DNA of 64,000 nt from Calditrichia bacterium (lineage in GTDB: Bacteria; Calditrichota; Calditrichia; Calditrichales; J004). The notes under the pieces are model-generated. The model ran no database searches and had not been told where the DNA came from. It worked only from the letters and a program-made list of their open reading frames with translations. The DNA is taken from positions 186,001 to 250,000 of the forward strand of contig JACKAO010000001.1 of the NCBI GenBank assembly GCA_020635035.1. Direction: 5' to 3'. The position numbers and the translations under genes were made by a program. Positions 1-8,769 of this stretch are shown here, in pieces (positions within the stretch are counted from its first letter, which is position 1; the number at the start of each line of letters is the position of its first letter).

Positions 1-1140
1 GATCCGGAATTGCTAAGGACCTATGAAAAACTGGGTATTCCACTGGAAGAGCAGAAAATGCTTGCTGGTGTTGCTGTTGATGCAGTCTTTGACAGCGTTT
101 CTGTAGCAACAACTTTTAAAGAAAAATTATCCGAACTTGGAATAATTTTTTGCTCCATGTCAGAAGCAGTTCAAAATCATCCTGAACTCGTTAAAAAATA
201 TCTGGGATCAGTCGTTCCGGCAACAGATAATTTCTATGCCAGTTTAAATTCTGCAGTATACAGTGACGGTTCTTTTGTTTATGTTCCAAAAGGTGTACGC
301 TGCCCGATGGAATTATCAACTTACTTCAGGATAAATGCCCAGAATACCGGTCAGTTTGAGCGCACATTGATTGTCGCTGATGAAGGCAGTTATGTCAGTT
401 ATCTTGAAGGATGTACGGCTCCTATGCGTGATGAAAATCAGCTGCATGCGGCAGTTGTTGAACTGGTCGCGCTTAAAGATGCCCAGATAAAATATTCAAC
501 AGTTCAAAACTGGTATCCTGGTGATGAAAATGGAAAAGGCGGTATTTATAATTTTGTAACAAAACGTGGTATCTGCCAGGAAAATGCAAAGATTTCATGG
601 ACACAGGTTGAAACAGGATCTGCCATTACGTGGAAATATCCCAGTGTGATTCTTAAAGGGGATAACTCTATCGGTGAGTTTTATTCTGTGGCCATGACAA
701 ACAAATTTCAGCAGGCTGATACCGGTACAAAAATGATTCATATAGGTAAAAATACCCGCAGTAATATTGTTTCTAAAGGAATCTCCGCCGGCAGAAGCAA
801 TAATAGTTATCGTGGGTTAGTAAAGGTCATGAAATCTGCAGAGAATGCCCGCAATTTTTCGCAGTGTGACTCTTTGCTGATCGGCGATAAGTGCGGAGCT
901 CATACTTTCCCATATATTGAAGTCAATAATACCACTGGAAAAGTAGAGCATGAAGCAACAACTTCAAAAATCGGCGAAGACCAGATCTTTTATTGTAATC
1001 AGCGTGGTCTTGATACCGAACAGGCGGTTTCATTAATTGTAAACGGCTATTGTAAAGAAGTTTTTCGCGAACTTCCTATGGAATTTGCAATTGAAGCTCA
1101 GAATCTATTAAGTATCAGTCTCGAAGGTAGTGTAGGATAA
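1..1140 (+). CDS. sufB: Fe-S cluster assembly scaffold SufB, 5'-truncated by window edge
   Basis: SufB is the core of the cytoplasmic SufBCD scaffold on which Fe-S clusters are built. The reading frame is open from base 1, so the gene starts upstream; 379 residues are visible and roughly the first 90-100 of a normal 470-480 residue SufB are missing. Seen: the SufB central region (FVYVPKGVRCP, YLEGCTAPM), and the C-terminal core with CGAHTFPYIEV (Cys at visible residue 298), which corresponds to the conserved cysteine region implicated in cluster assembly, followed by EHEATTSKIGEDQ. sufC begins 28 bases downstream, in the order sufB-C-D-SufT-S, so this is the first visible gene of a SUF operon. 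The family call is secure. Confidence 0.97.
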   Translation, partial: DPELLRTYEKLGIPLEEQKMLAGVAVDAVFDSVSVATTFKEKLSELGIIFCSMSEAVQNHPELVKKYLGSVVPATDNFYASLNSAVYSDGSFVYVPKGVRCPMELSTYFRINAQNTGQFERTLIVADEGSYVSYLEGCTAPMRDENQLHAAVVELVALKDAQIKYSTVQNWYPGDENGKGGIYNFVTKRGICQENAKISWTQVETGSAITWKYPSVILKGDNSIGEFYSVAMTNKFQQADTGTKMIHIGKNTRSNIVSKGISAGRSNNSYRGLVKVMKSAENARNFSQCDSLLIGDKCGAHTFPYIEVNNTTGKVEHEATTSKIGEDQIFYCNQRGLDTEQAVSLIVNGYCKEVFRELPMEFAIEAQNLLSISLEGSVG

Positions 1141-1168
1141 CAGATAAATTGGAATGGAGTAGTAAAAG

Positions 1169-1906
1169 ATGTTAGAAATATCAAATTTAAAAGCTGCAAT
1201 TGACGGTAAGGAAATTCTTAAAGGCATTAATCTAAAGGTTAATCCGGGGGAAGTACATGCAATAATGGGTCCGAATGGATCCGGGAAAAGCACACTTGCC
1301 AACGTACTGGCAGGTCGTGAAGAATATGAAGTGCTTGCCGGAAACATTATGTATAACGGTGAAAATTTGCTGGAACTCGATCCGGAAGAAAGAGCACATA
1401 AAGGTATATTTCTTGCATTCCAGTATCCGGTTGAAATTCCCGGTGTGAGTAATGTCTATTTTTTAAGGACAGCATTTAACGAAATCCGCAAAGCAAATGG
1501 TCTCGAAGAAATCGATGCAGCAAACTTTCTTAAATTAATTCGCAGTAAAATGGAATTAGTTGAAATGGATAAAACGCTGATGAATCGCTCGGTAAATGAA
1601 GGTTTTAGCGGTGGAGAGAAAAAACGTAACGAGATTTTCCAGATGGCTGTTCTTGAACCTAAACTTTCTATCCTGGATGAAACAGATTCCGGATTGGATA
1701 TTGATGCGTTAAGAATTGTAGCCAATGGTGTGAATGCATTACGTAATTCAAATAATGCAACCGTTGTCGTAACACATTATCAGCGTCTTTTACAATACAT
1801 TGTGCCTGATTTTGTACACGTTTTATATAACGGGCAGATTGTAAAATCTGGGGGCAAGGAATTAGCACTTGAGCTTGAAGAAAAAGGTTATGATTGGTTG
1901 AAATAG
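1169..1906 (+). CDS. sufC: Fe-S cluster assembly ATPase SufC
   Basis: SufC is the ABC-type ATPase that drives conformational change in the SufBCD scaffold. The 245-residue protein is of normal family length. Visible motifs: Walker A GPNGSGKS near residue 34, the ABC signature region FSGGEKKRNE near residue 149, Walker B SILDETDSGLD near residue 170, and the switch histidine in VVVTHYQRLL. It has no membrane segments, as expected for a cytosolic ATPase. The ATG has a GGAG-type ribosome binding site (about 1155-1160). It lies between sufB and sufD in the same direction. Confidence 0.98.
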   Translation: MLEISNLKAAIDGKEILKGINLKVNPGEVHAIMGPNGSGKSTLANVLAGREEYEVLAGNIMYNGENLLELDPEERAHKGIFLAFQYPVEIPGVSNVYFLRTAFNEIRKANGLEEIDAANFLKLIRSKMELVEMDKTLMNRSVNEGFSGGEKKRNEIFQMAVLEPKLSILDETDSGLDIDALRIVANGVNALRNSNNATVVVTHYQRLLQYIVPDFVHVLYNGQIVKSGGKELALELEEKGYDWLK

Positions 1907-1920
1907 ACAGGTTGAAAATA

Positions 1921-3234
1921 ATGAATTCTATTGAAAAAAATACTGAAAAATATCTTGATGCGTTTAGAACACATTTTAATGGTGAAGCAAAACAGGCCTT
2001 TCATGCCACTCGTGAAAAAGCTGTAGATACCTTTAGCCGGCTGGGTTTTCCTTCAACTAAAAAGGAAGAATGGCGCTTTACAAATGTTGCTGAAATTTCC
2101 AGAAAGCAATTTTCTCCTGCAGGTAGAAATTCTTCTGAAACCGTTTCCGTTTCAGATGTTGAAAAATTTATGTTTAGCGACTGGGACGGACCTGTTCTTG
2201 TAGTTGTTAATGGTTACTTTAAAGAAAAACTTTCAAACTTGGATAGTCTTTCGGATAAAGTTAAAGTTGAGTCTCTTGCAAAGATTCTTGATAATAATGA
2301 CAAAGCTGCCAACAAACTGGGGCAAAATGCCATCTGGGCAGATGAAGCATTTACAGCTTTAAATACAGCATTTACGAAAGACGGTTGTGTTATAACAGTT
2401 GATGCAAACTCAGAAAACTCAAAACCTGTGCATTTGATGCATATTAGCACAGGAGATGCCATTTTATCTTCACCGAGAACGGTAGTTAATATTAACAAGA
2501 ATGCAAATATTACCATAGTTGAAAGCTTTCATTCATTGAATAGCAAAGATTCATTTACTAATATTGTCAGCGAAATTTTTGTGGATGAAAACGCGCATTT
2601 GAAGCACTATAAACTTCAGGATGTCGATACGAACAGTTTTCTTGTTGGCAATTGCGCGATTAACCAGAATCAAAACAGCACATATCAATCGGTGGCAATG
2701 GATTTTGGCGGAAAATTGGTGCGTAACAATATCTCCCTGGCTTTAAATGGTGAAAATATAAGTTCCATACTTAATGGTTTATACATCGCTCAAGGTGAAC
2801 AGCATATTGATAATCATACCTTTATCGACCATGCTCAACCGCATTGTGAAAGTCATGAATTATACCGGGGTATTCTTAAAGATAAAGCCAAAGGTGTTTT
2901 CAGTGGTAAGATTCTTGTTAGGCAGGATGCTCAAAAAACGGACGCCAAGCAATCCAATAATTGTTTGCTGCTTTCCGAAGATGCCAGGATCGATACAAAA
3001 CCGCAATTGGAAATTTATGCAGATGATGTAAAATGTACCCATGGCGCCACAGTTGGCCAGTTAGATGAATCAGCATTGTTTTATCTGCGTGCCCGCGGTG
3101 TACCCTATAAAAAGGCAATGAGCATCTTAACATATGCCTTTGCAGAAGAGGTTATTGACAGTATTAAAACAGATGCCTTTAAGAACAAAGTTGAAGCTTT
3201 GCTACTTGAACGTCTGGAAAAATCCTTAGTGTAA
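1921..3234 (+). CDS. sufD: Fe-S cluster assembly protein SufD
   Basis: SufD is the SufB paralogue that forms the SufBC2D complex. It is 437 residues from the ATG at 1921; a longer reading starting with TTG at 1894 would overlap sufC by 13 bases and adds nine residues with no family support, so I prefer 1921. Seen: the N-terminal helical SufD segment with the KKEEWRFTN motif near residue 45, the parallel beta-helix core, the conserved histidine-rich run (HIDNHTFIDHAQPHCESHELYRG) and C-terminal THGATVGQLDESALFYLRARG. It is the least conserved of the SUF scaffold proteins, but the context is unambiguous. Confidence 0.96.
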   Translation: MNSIEKNTEKYLDAFRTHFNGEAKQAFHATREKAVDTFSRLGFPSTKKEEWRFTNVAEISRKQFSPAGRNSSETVSVSDVEKFMFSDWDGPVLVVVNGYFKEKLSNLDSLSDKVKVESLAKILDNNDKAANKLGQNAIWADEAFTALNTAFTKDGCVITVDANSENSKPVHLMHISTGDAILSSPRTVVNINKNANITIVESFHSLNSKDSFTNIVSEIFVDENAHLKHYKLQDVDTNSFLVGNCAINQNQNSTYQSVAMDFGGKLVRNNISLALNGENISSILNGLYIAQGEQHIDNHTFIDHAQPHCESHELYRGILKDKAKGVFSGKILVRQDAQKTDAKQSNNCLLLSEDARIDTKPQLEIYADDVKCTHGATVGQLDESALFYLRARGVPYKKAMSILTYAFAEEVIDSIKTDAFKNKVEALLLERLEKSLV

Positions 3235-3242
3235 GAAGTATT

Positions 3243-3560
3243 ATGGATAACACAGAAACAGTTGTAACAAAAGATCAAATTATTAATGCTTTAAAAACAG
3301 TATTTGACCCTGAAATACCTGTTGATATTTATGAACTTGGCCTTATTTACGATGTAAAAATCAGGGATAAAAAAGTTCAGATATTGATGACCTTAACTTC
3401 GCCGAGTTGCCCGGCTGCTCAATCCCTTCCTGTGGAAGTGAAGGAAAAAATAGAACGTATCGAGCAGGTAGAAGAAGCCGATATTGAAATTGTTTGGGAT
3501 CCACCCTGGGGCATGGAAATGATGTCGGATGTTGCCCGTCTTGAATTAGGATATTTTTAA
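3243..3560 (+). CDS. sufT: SufT-type DUF59 (MIP18 family) Fe-S assembly factor
   Basis: This 105-residue protein consists of a single DUF59/MIP18 domain. Visible landmarks are VFDPEIPVDIYELGLIYDV near residues 17-35 and TLTSPSCPAAQSLP near residues 51-64, which carries the conserved cysteine of the family, and VWDPPWG near the end. Family members help mature Fe-S proteins in an auxiliary role; the PaaD protein of phenylacetate catabolism shares the fold, but placement between sufD and sufS with an 8-base gap and a one-base overlap to sufS (TAATG) argues for SufT. No SufE or SufU is visible in the window. Confidence 0.93.
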   Translation: MDNTETVVTKDQIINALKTVFDPEIPVDIYELGLIYDVKIRDKKVQILMTLTSPSCPAAQSLPVEVKEKIERIEQVEEADIEIVWDPPWGMEMMSDVARLELGYF

Positions 3561-4813
3561 TGCATCAGGAAACTTCTGTTCTTGAAAAGACATATTTTGA
3601 TGTGGAAAAAATTCGGGGCGATTTTCCAATTTTATCGCAGGAAATTAATGGGAAACCACTTATTTATTTCGACAATGCCGCAACCACTCAAAAACCACAT
3701 GCAGTAATAAAAAGCATTTCAGATTATTATCGTGAGAGCAACGCTAATGTCCATCGAGCTTTGCATGTACTTGCCGACCGGGCAACTTCTGGTTATGAAA
3801 ATGCACGTAAAAAAGTTGCTAAATTTATCAATGCTGCGTCTTCTGATGAAATAGTTTTTACAAGCGGTGCAACGGCATCTATAAACCTTGTTGCTCACAG
3901 CTGGGCCAGGAAATTTTTAAATCCTGGTAACCAGATTATTTTGTCTGAGATGGAGCATCATAGCAATATTGTTCCCTGGCAGCTGATAGCGGATTTGACA
4001 GGTATAGAAATTAAATATATTCCTGTAAGAGAATCCGGCATACTGGATATGGATGCTTTTGATAATATGCTTAATAAAAATGTAAAACTGATTTCTATAA
4101 CCCATATGTCAAATGTTCTGGGTACAGTCAATCCCGTTGCTGAAATAATTAAAAAAGCCCATTCTTTTGGAATTAAAGTATTGATTGATGCGGCTCAGAG
4201 TGTGCCCGGTATGTCTGTTGACGTAACACAGATGGATTGCGATTTCATGGCATTTTCATCACATAAAATGATGGGACCTACGGGCATCGGAGTTCTTTAT
4301 TCAAAGAAGGATCTGCTGGAAAAAATGGATCCATTTATGGGTGGTGGTGAAATGATCGAAACGGTCAGTGTTGAAGGATCTTCCTGGGCAGAAGCGCCTC
4401 ATAAATTTGAAGCAGGCACGCCAAATATAGCAGGAGCTTTTGGTTTATCTGCAGCAATAGATTACCTGGAAAATCTGAATATGCAATCCATAACGGCATA
4501 TAAAGATCGCCTTACTCATTACGCCCTTGATGGAATGAGTAAGATTAAAAGCCTGCAGATTATCGGGGAAGCACCAGTGCGTGGATCTGCAATTTCTTTC
4601 AGAATGGATGGAGTGCATCCATTTGATTTAGCCCCATTTCTTGATCAGCATGGCATTGCTATAAGGGCAGGTCATCATTGCGCACAGCCATTGATGAAAA
4701 AGTTAAATCTCAGTGCGACTTCCAGAGCCAGTTTATACTTTTACAATACCTTCCAGGAAATTGATGTGTTTTTAGAAGTTCTGGACAGAGCCAACCATTT
4801 TTTTCTTAAATAA
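3560..4813 (+). CDS. sufS: Cysteine desulfurase SufS
   Basis: SufS is a pyridoxal-phosphate enzyme that takes sulfur from L-cysteine as a persulfide for Fe-S assembly. The 417-residue protein shows the class V aminotransferase fold: YFDNAATTQKP near residue 35, the Schiff-base lysine in SSHKMMGPTG (Lys236) and the persulfide cysteine in RAGHHCAQPLM (Cys374), as in group II desulfurases. It is slightly longer than E. coli SufS because of about ten extra N-terminal residues. The ATG overlaps the sufT stop by one base, so translation is probably coupled. It is the last gene of the operon, with about 114 AT-rich bases before the next gene. Confidence 0.97.
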   Translation: MHQETSVLEKTYFDVEKIRGDFPILSQEINGKPLIYFDNAATTQKPHAVIKSISDYYRESNANVHRALHVLADRATSGYENARKKVAKFINAASSDEIVFTSGATASINLVAHSWARKFLNPGNQIILSEMEHHSNIVPWQLIADLTGIEIKYIPVRESGILDMDAFDNMLNKNVKLISITHMSNVLGTVNPVAEIIKKAHSFGIKVLIDAAQSVPGMSVDVTQMDCDFMAFSSHKMMGPTGIGVLYSKKDLLEKMDPFMGGGEMIETVSVEGSSWAEAPHKFEAGTPNIAGAFGLSAAIDYLENLNMQSITAYKDRLTHYALDGMSKIKSLQIIGEAPVRGSAISFRMDGVHPFDLAPFLDQHGIAIRAGHHCAQPLMKKLNLSATSRASLYFYNTFQEIDVFLEVLDRANHFFLK

Positions 4814-4927
4814 TATAAATAATCATCGATAACTTCAGATATCTCTTTCAATATTTTTGCAGTACTTTTTTATATAGATATTTTCAATTTGATTGAATTT
4901 CCTGCCGGACTTATATTTTAAAGCTAT

Positions 4928-6073
4928 ATGCAAAAATCAAATAATAACACACTGACTTCAGCAGAAAAACGTACTTTTCTGCAATTACGACGCAATTTTA
5001 AAAAACCTGTTTTGGGTGTAGCCGGGTATTTGGGTAAGTCCACACTTATTGAAATGATATCATCTGTGCTGGAAACCCGGGGCAAAGTTCTTAAAACACC
5101 GCGTGGAAATGGATCCTGGGAAAATAATTTAAAAACGTTAAGCAAACTTGATGAATATTATGATTATGCTATTTTTGAGTTTGATTATCAACGTGGCAAG
5201 AATTTTGCAGGTCTTTTGCGTTTAATAAAGCCAAATATTGCATTGGTGACTAATATAGGTGATGCGCACCTTACATACCTGAAAGATGCAATGCGGTTGG
5301 CACTGCAAAGATCGGAAGTGGTAAATTATATTGCACGTGAAGGCATTGCGATCCTGAACCAGGATGATGATATGAGTTCACAGCTGAGTAAGTATATTTC
5401 AACGCCACACGTATATAAATACGGATTAAATCATATTGCAGATTTCAATGCATCGAACATTCATCATCTTGGTCCGAATGGCATTCGATTTATATTAAAT
5501 GGCGACAAAGAAATTACTTTACCCCTTTATAGTGTTTCATATGTATACAGTTTTTTAGCCTGTGCAGCTACCTGTACCAATCTTGGATTCTCAATAGATG
5601 AAATTGTTGAATTAATTAATCAAAATTTTGAACTTCCAAAAGGCCGGGGCAATTTACACAAAATAAACAGCACTTATCTTATCGATGAAAGCTACCTGGG
5701 AACATCACGCTCAGTAAGCAAAGCAGCCCGTACACTGGTTGGCTTTAAGGCATATACAAAAAAGGTTGTTCTTATTTTAGGGGATATGACTGAGCAGGGT
5801 GTGAGAGTTGAAGACAGACACCTTAATATGGGCTATTTTTTATCTGCGTTACCTATAGATTATATTATCACGCTTGGCCATTATGCGGATTTTATTGCAA
5901 AAGGTGTGTCGCTTATCCAGTCATCAAAAGAAGTTTACACTGTTAAAAATGTGAATGAATTGCTTAAAATTATTGAAGATATTTTAGTACCAAATATGGC
6001 TATTTCAGTTAAAGGCCTTGGAAATGTAGTTTTTCACAGAATTAAATCAATCATTGAAAATAAAAATATGTAG
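4928..6073 (+). CDS. MurF-like Mur ligase family protein lacking the MurF N-terminal domain
   Basis: The 381-residue protein has the central ATPase and C-terminal domains of Mur ligases. Seen: P-loop GVAGYLGKST (residues 31-40), which aligns with the MurF pattern GxTGSxGKT; PRGNGSWENN near residue 60; TNIGDAHLTYL near residue 116; a linker GRGNLHKI; IDESYLGTSRS where MurF has the DDSYNANP region; and ILGDMTEQG near residue 285. It starts directly at the P-loop domain, so the roughly 80-90 residue MurF domain that binds UDP-MurNAc-tripeptide is absent. At the position of the carbamylated lysine (AxxKxE) I read QRSEV, an arginine. It therefore probably is not the canonical MurF; its substrate is unknown. 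An OmpA-domain gene follows 13 bases downstream. Confidence 0.8.
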   Translation: MQKSNNNTLTSAEKRTFLQLRRNFKKPVLGVAGYLGKSTLIEMISSVLETRGKVLKTPRGNGSWENNLKTLSKLDEYYDYAIFEFDYQRGKNFAGLLRLIKPNIALVTNIGDAHLTYLKDAMRLALQRSEVVNYIAREGIAILNQDDDMSSQLSKYISTPHVYKYGLNHIADFNASNIHHLGPNGIRFILNGDKEITLPLYSVSYVYSFLACAATCTNLGFSIDEIVELINQNFELPKGRGNLHKINSTYLIDESYLGTSRSVSKAARTLVGFKAYTKKVVLILGDMTEQGVRVEDRHLNMGYFLSALPIDYIITLGHYADFIAKGVSLIQSSKEVYTVKNVNELLKIIEDILVPNMAISVKGLGNVVFHRIKSIIENKNM

Positions 6074-6086
6074 GGGGGAGTATAAG

Positions 6087-7484
6087 ATGAAAAGGATCCT
6101 GTCAGCTTTTGTGATTTTATTTCTGCTTTCTGTTGTTGTAAATGCTCAGACAAGTGCAAAAGACAAGTTTTTCGCAGATTATGAATCACTTATCGAACAG
6201 GTACGTTCAGGAAATGGAGAAGTATTATCGCCGGAATTCTATCGCCAGGCCGTTGAGATGTTTGAAGAAGCAAATACTGCCTATGAAGAAAAAGAGAGCC
6301 AGAAAGTAATTCGTGAGAAACTGGATGAATCAGCGAAATTTTCACATAAAGCTTTAGGTGTGATAAAATTAGCGCAAACTACCCTGGGTAATGCAATCGA
6401 AGGCCGCGATGCCGCTCTGGCAGCGGAAGCACCAATTTATGCTGAAAAATTATGGGAAGATGCGGAAGATGCTTTCCGTGATGCCACAACAAATCTAGAA
6501 GATGATGATCTTGAAGATGCAAAGGATTATGGTGATAAAGCCACTCAACTTTATAGCCAGGCAGAAATTTTGGCTATTAAAAACGGAATTTTAGGAAACG
6601 CGCGAGAACAAGTAGCACTGGCAGTTGAAGCAAACGCCGAAGAATATGCATTTCATACATTAACCGATGCACAAAACCTGCTTGTAGAAACAGAAAGACT
6701 GCTTGAAGGCGATCGGTATGCAAAAGATGAAGCTGTTGCCAAAGCAGCCCGTGCGGCCTATCAGGGTGCACATGCGGCATATCTTGCTAAGACAATAAAA
6801 AGTCTGTCATCGAAAGATGAAAACTGGGAAAATCTTATTCTCAAATTTGAAGAAATAATTGCGGAGTTTGGGACACTGTTTAACTTTAAGCCTAAATTTG
6901 ACGAAGGCTTTGATAAAAGTGTCCGCACAATTTCGGCATATATTTCTGCATTAAAAGATGAGAAAAAACAGCTTATTCAGGAAAATGCAACTTTACAGGA
7001 AGAGTTGCAAAAGTATAAAGAACAGTCTGCAAACTATTCGGCAGAGCTGGAAAAGAAACTGGACAAAGAGCGGCGTATAGAAAAAATTAAAAATCTATTT
7101 AGATCCAATGAAGCAAAAATTATTTATGAAGGTGATAACCTGATTATAAGTCTGTTTGGTTTGAATTTTCCTTCCGGAAAAGCTATTATTCAACCGGAAT
7201 ATTTTTCATTGTTAACCAAGGTCCAACAATCCTTAAGGGAATTTCCGGATAGTCATTACCTGATTGAAGGCCATACGGATTCGCAGGGAAATGCCAATCT
7301 TAATAAAATTCTGTCCGAAAAACGCGCTTTATCTGTTCGTGAATACCTGATGGCAAATATGGATATAAGCGAAAGCCAGATTACACATATAGGTTATGGG
7401 GAAACAAAGCCGGTTGCTTCAAACGAAACAAACGAAGGCAGAGCGCTCAATCGTCGTATCGACATTGTTATTAATATCGACTAA
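6087..7484 (+). CDS. OmpA-domain envelope protein with helical repeat N-terminus
   Basis: The start at ATG 6087 is set by a strong AGGGGGGAG ribosome binding site at 6072-6080 and by the signal peptide that follows (KRILSAFVILFLLSVVVNA, cleavage near residue 21). The 465-residue protein continues with alanine/glutamate-rich helical repeats (about residues 25-245) resembling DUF4398-type segments, a coiled coil (about 290-345), and a C-terminal OmpA-like peptidoglycan-binding domain (about 350-465) with the hallmark LIEGHTDSQGNANLNKILSEKRA region. Such proteins tether the outer membrane to peptidoglycan. Pairing with the MurF-like gene 13 bases upstream suggests an envelope-linked role. Partner and exact function are not known. 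Confidence 0.88.
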   Translation: MKRILSAFVILFLLSVVVNAQTSAKDKFFADYESLIEQVRSGNGEVLSPEFYRQAVEMFEEANTAYEEKESQKVIREKLDESAKFSHKALGVIKLAQTTLGNAIEGRDAALAAEAPIYAEKLWEDAEDAFRDATTNLEDDDLEDAKDYGDKATQLYSQAEILAIKNGILGNAREQVALAVEANAEEYAFHTLTDAQNLLVETERLLEGDRYAKDEAVAKAARAAYQGAHAAYLAKTIKSLSSKDENWENLILKFEEIIAEFGTLFNFKPKFDEGFDKSVRTISAYISALKDEKKQLIQENATLQEELQKYKEQSANYSAELEKKLDKERRIEKIKNLFRSNEAKIIYEGDNLIISLFGLNFPSGKAIIQPEYFSLLTKVQQSLREFPDSHYLIEGHTDSQGNANLNKILSEKRALSVREYLMANMDISESQITHIGYGETKPVASNETNEGRALNRRIDIVINID

Positions 7485-7506
7485 TAAATATTTATTGAAT
7501 TTTACA

Positions 7507-7529
7507 CTTTTGGAAATATTTTCCGAAAG
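7507..7529 (+). terminator. Stem-loop after the OmpA-domain gene
   Basis: A 10-base stem CTTTTGGAAA / TTTCCGAAAG (one T:G pair) with a 3-base loop lies 23 bases after the stop codon. There is no T-run directly after it, so it is either a weak terminator or an mRNA 3' stabiliser. Confidence 0.4.
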
Positions 7530-7613
7530 ACACTAATCATGTTTTTGCAATATTATTTTATTACTGTGATTAAATCACTTATTTTATTTTTTTGAGAATT
7601 CAGGAGCAGCGCC

Positions 7614-8759
7614 TTGAAAGGAATTGGTCTTAGTAACAAGTATACATACGGGGATAGGGAATTCCAGATACATACCGGTAACGATCCACAGAAAAATATT
7701 ATAAAAAGTGAAGTTTTTGAGAAAGGCCAGTTTCTTTTCAGCTATGAAGATAATTACAATATTCGTGAACAACGTGATAGGCTTGATGCTGATTATCTTA
7801 AAGCCATAGCCTACGACCAGCATCAAAATACTCTGGATGAAATTAAAGTTCTTTTTCTTGTAAATGAAAAGATAAAACAGCTGCGTCAATATTTACCCCA
7901 CTACAGGCTTGGTAAAGTTTTTCTTAAACGAAATTTTGTGTATGAAGCTATCGAAAACCTTGTTCGGGTAGTCGAGCTTGCTCCGGATTTTATCAGGGGT
8001 CATCAGAAATTGGGGATGGCCTATTACAAAGCAGAAAAATATGCGGATGCTATTAAAGCATTGCTGCAGGCGCATAAATTGAACCCTGATTATCCGGATA
8101 TTTTAAATTTTCTTGGATCAGCATACACAAAAATTTCAAATTTTTCAGCTGCATCAAAGTTTTTAAAAAAAGCTCTTGAAATTAAAGAAAATTATAATGA
8201 AGCCAACTTCAATCTGGGTGTAGTACTATTCTTATCAACGTTAAGTGATGAGAATGAAGACGAAAAAGTAATTATCCCCGCCCGTTTTATAAGATCGTTT
8301 AAATCCTTGCTTGAAGATAAAAAATACCAATCCAGGGAGTGGCATGAAAGACTGATCACTACACAAAAAGTTTTAGAAGAAGGTGATAGAAAAAAAGTAA
8401 AATCAGCTCTCTTCCGTCTGCAGGATGATATTTTGTTTGGTGAAGAACGCAGCGATATTATGGACTTTTTCTTCTTGCAGTTTATGTATGGAGGCAAAGA
8501 ACTTAAAAACAATAAACTGGATGAATTTGAAAAACTCATTTACCAGGAAGTTTCCAAACATGAAGAATATGCGGATTATTGGAATGAGTTGGGTATTATC
8601 CATCTTATCCAATGTCGAGAATATTTTGTAAAAGCAATTTCCGAATTTGAAAAATCCCACAAATTGGATCCGGAATACGAATCAGCTAAACGTAATTGTG
8701 ACCTTTTGAAACACAATAAACAGGGTTTTCTTATCCTGCTAAGGGCCATTCTAAAATAG
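7614..8759 (+). CDS. Tetratricopeptide repeat protein
   Basis: This 381-residue protein starts at TTG 7614, supported by a CAGGAG ribosome binding site at 7601-7606; there is no in-frame ATG before the conserved part. It carries no signal peptide, so it is probably cytoplasmic. TPR units are visible at about residues 98-200 (ENLVRVVELAPDFIRGHQKLG, YYKAEKYADAIKALLQAHKL, NLGSAYTK-like turns) and one more at about 325-360 (NELGIIHLI...SEFEKSHKLDPEYESAKRN). The gene ends 10 bases before an NtrC-type regulator and is probably cotranscribed with it, so I infer that it acts as a protein-protein interaction module in that signalling block. Its specific role is unknown. Confidence 0.75.
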   Translation: MKGIGLSNKYTYGDREFQIHTGNDPQKNIIKSEVFEKGQFLFSYEDNYNIREQRDRLDADYLKAIAYDQHQNTLDEIKVLFLVNEKIKQLRQYLPHYRLGKVFLKRNFVYEAIENLVRVVELAPDFIRGHQKLGMAYYKAEKYADAIKALLQAHKLNPDYPDILNFLGSAYTKISNFSAASKFLKKALEIKENYNEANFNLGVVLFLSTLSDENEDEKVIIPARFIRSFKSLLEDKKYQSREWHERLITTQKVLEEGDRKKVKSALFRLQDDILFGEERSDIMDFFFLQFMYGGKELKNNKLDEFEKLIYQEVSKHEEYADYWNELGIIHLIQCREYFVKAISEFEKSHKLDPEYESAKRNCDLLKHNKQGFLILLRAILK

Positions 8760-8769
8760 TTTATCTCTT

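Noticed and set aside
2774..3031. 85-residue plus-strand frame inside sufD
   Set aside because: It lies entirely within a well-conserved sufD reading frame and resembles no protein; it is a shadow frame.
4814..4927. Possible terminator or small RNA after sufS
   Set aside because: The AT-rich gap has no convincing stem with T-run and no conserved RNA fold that I can see.
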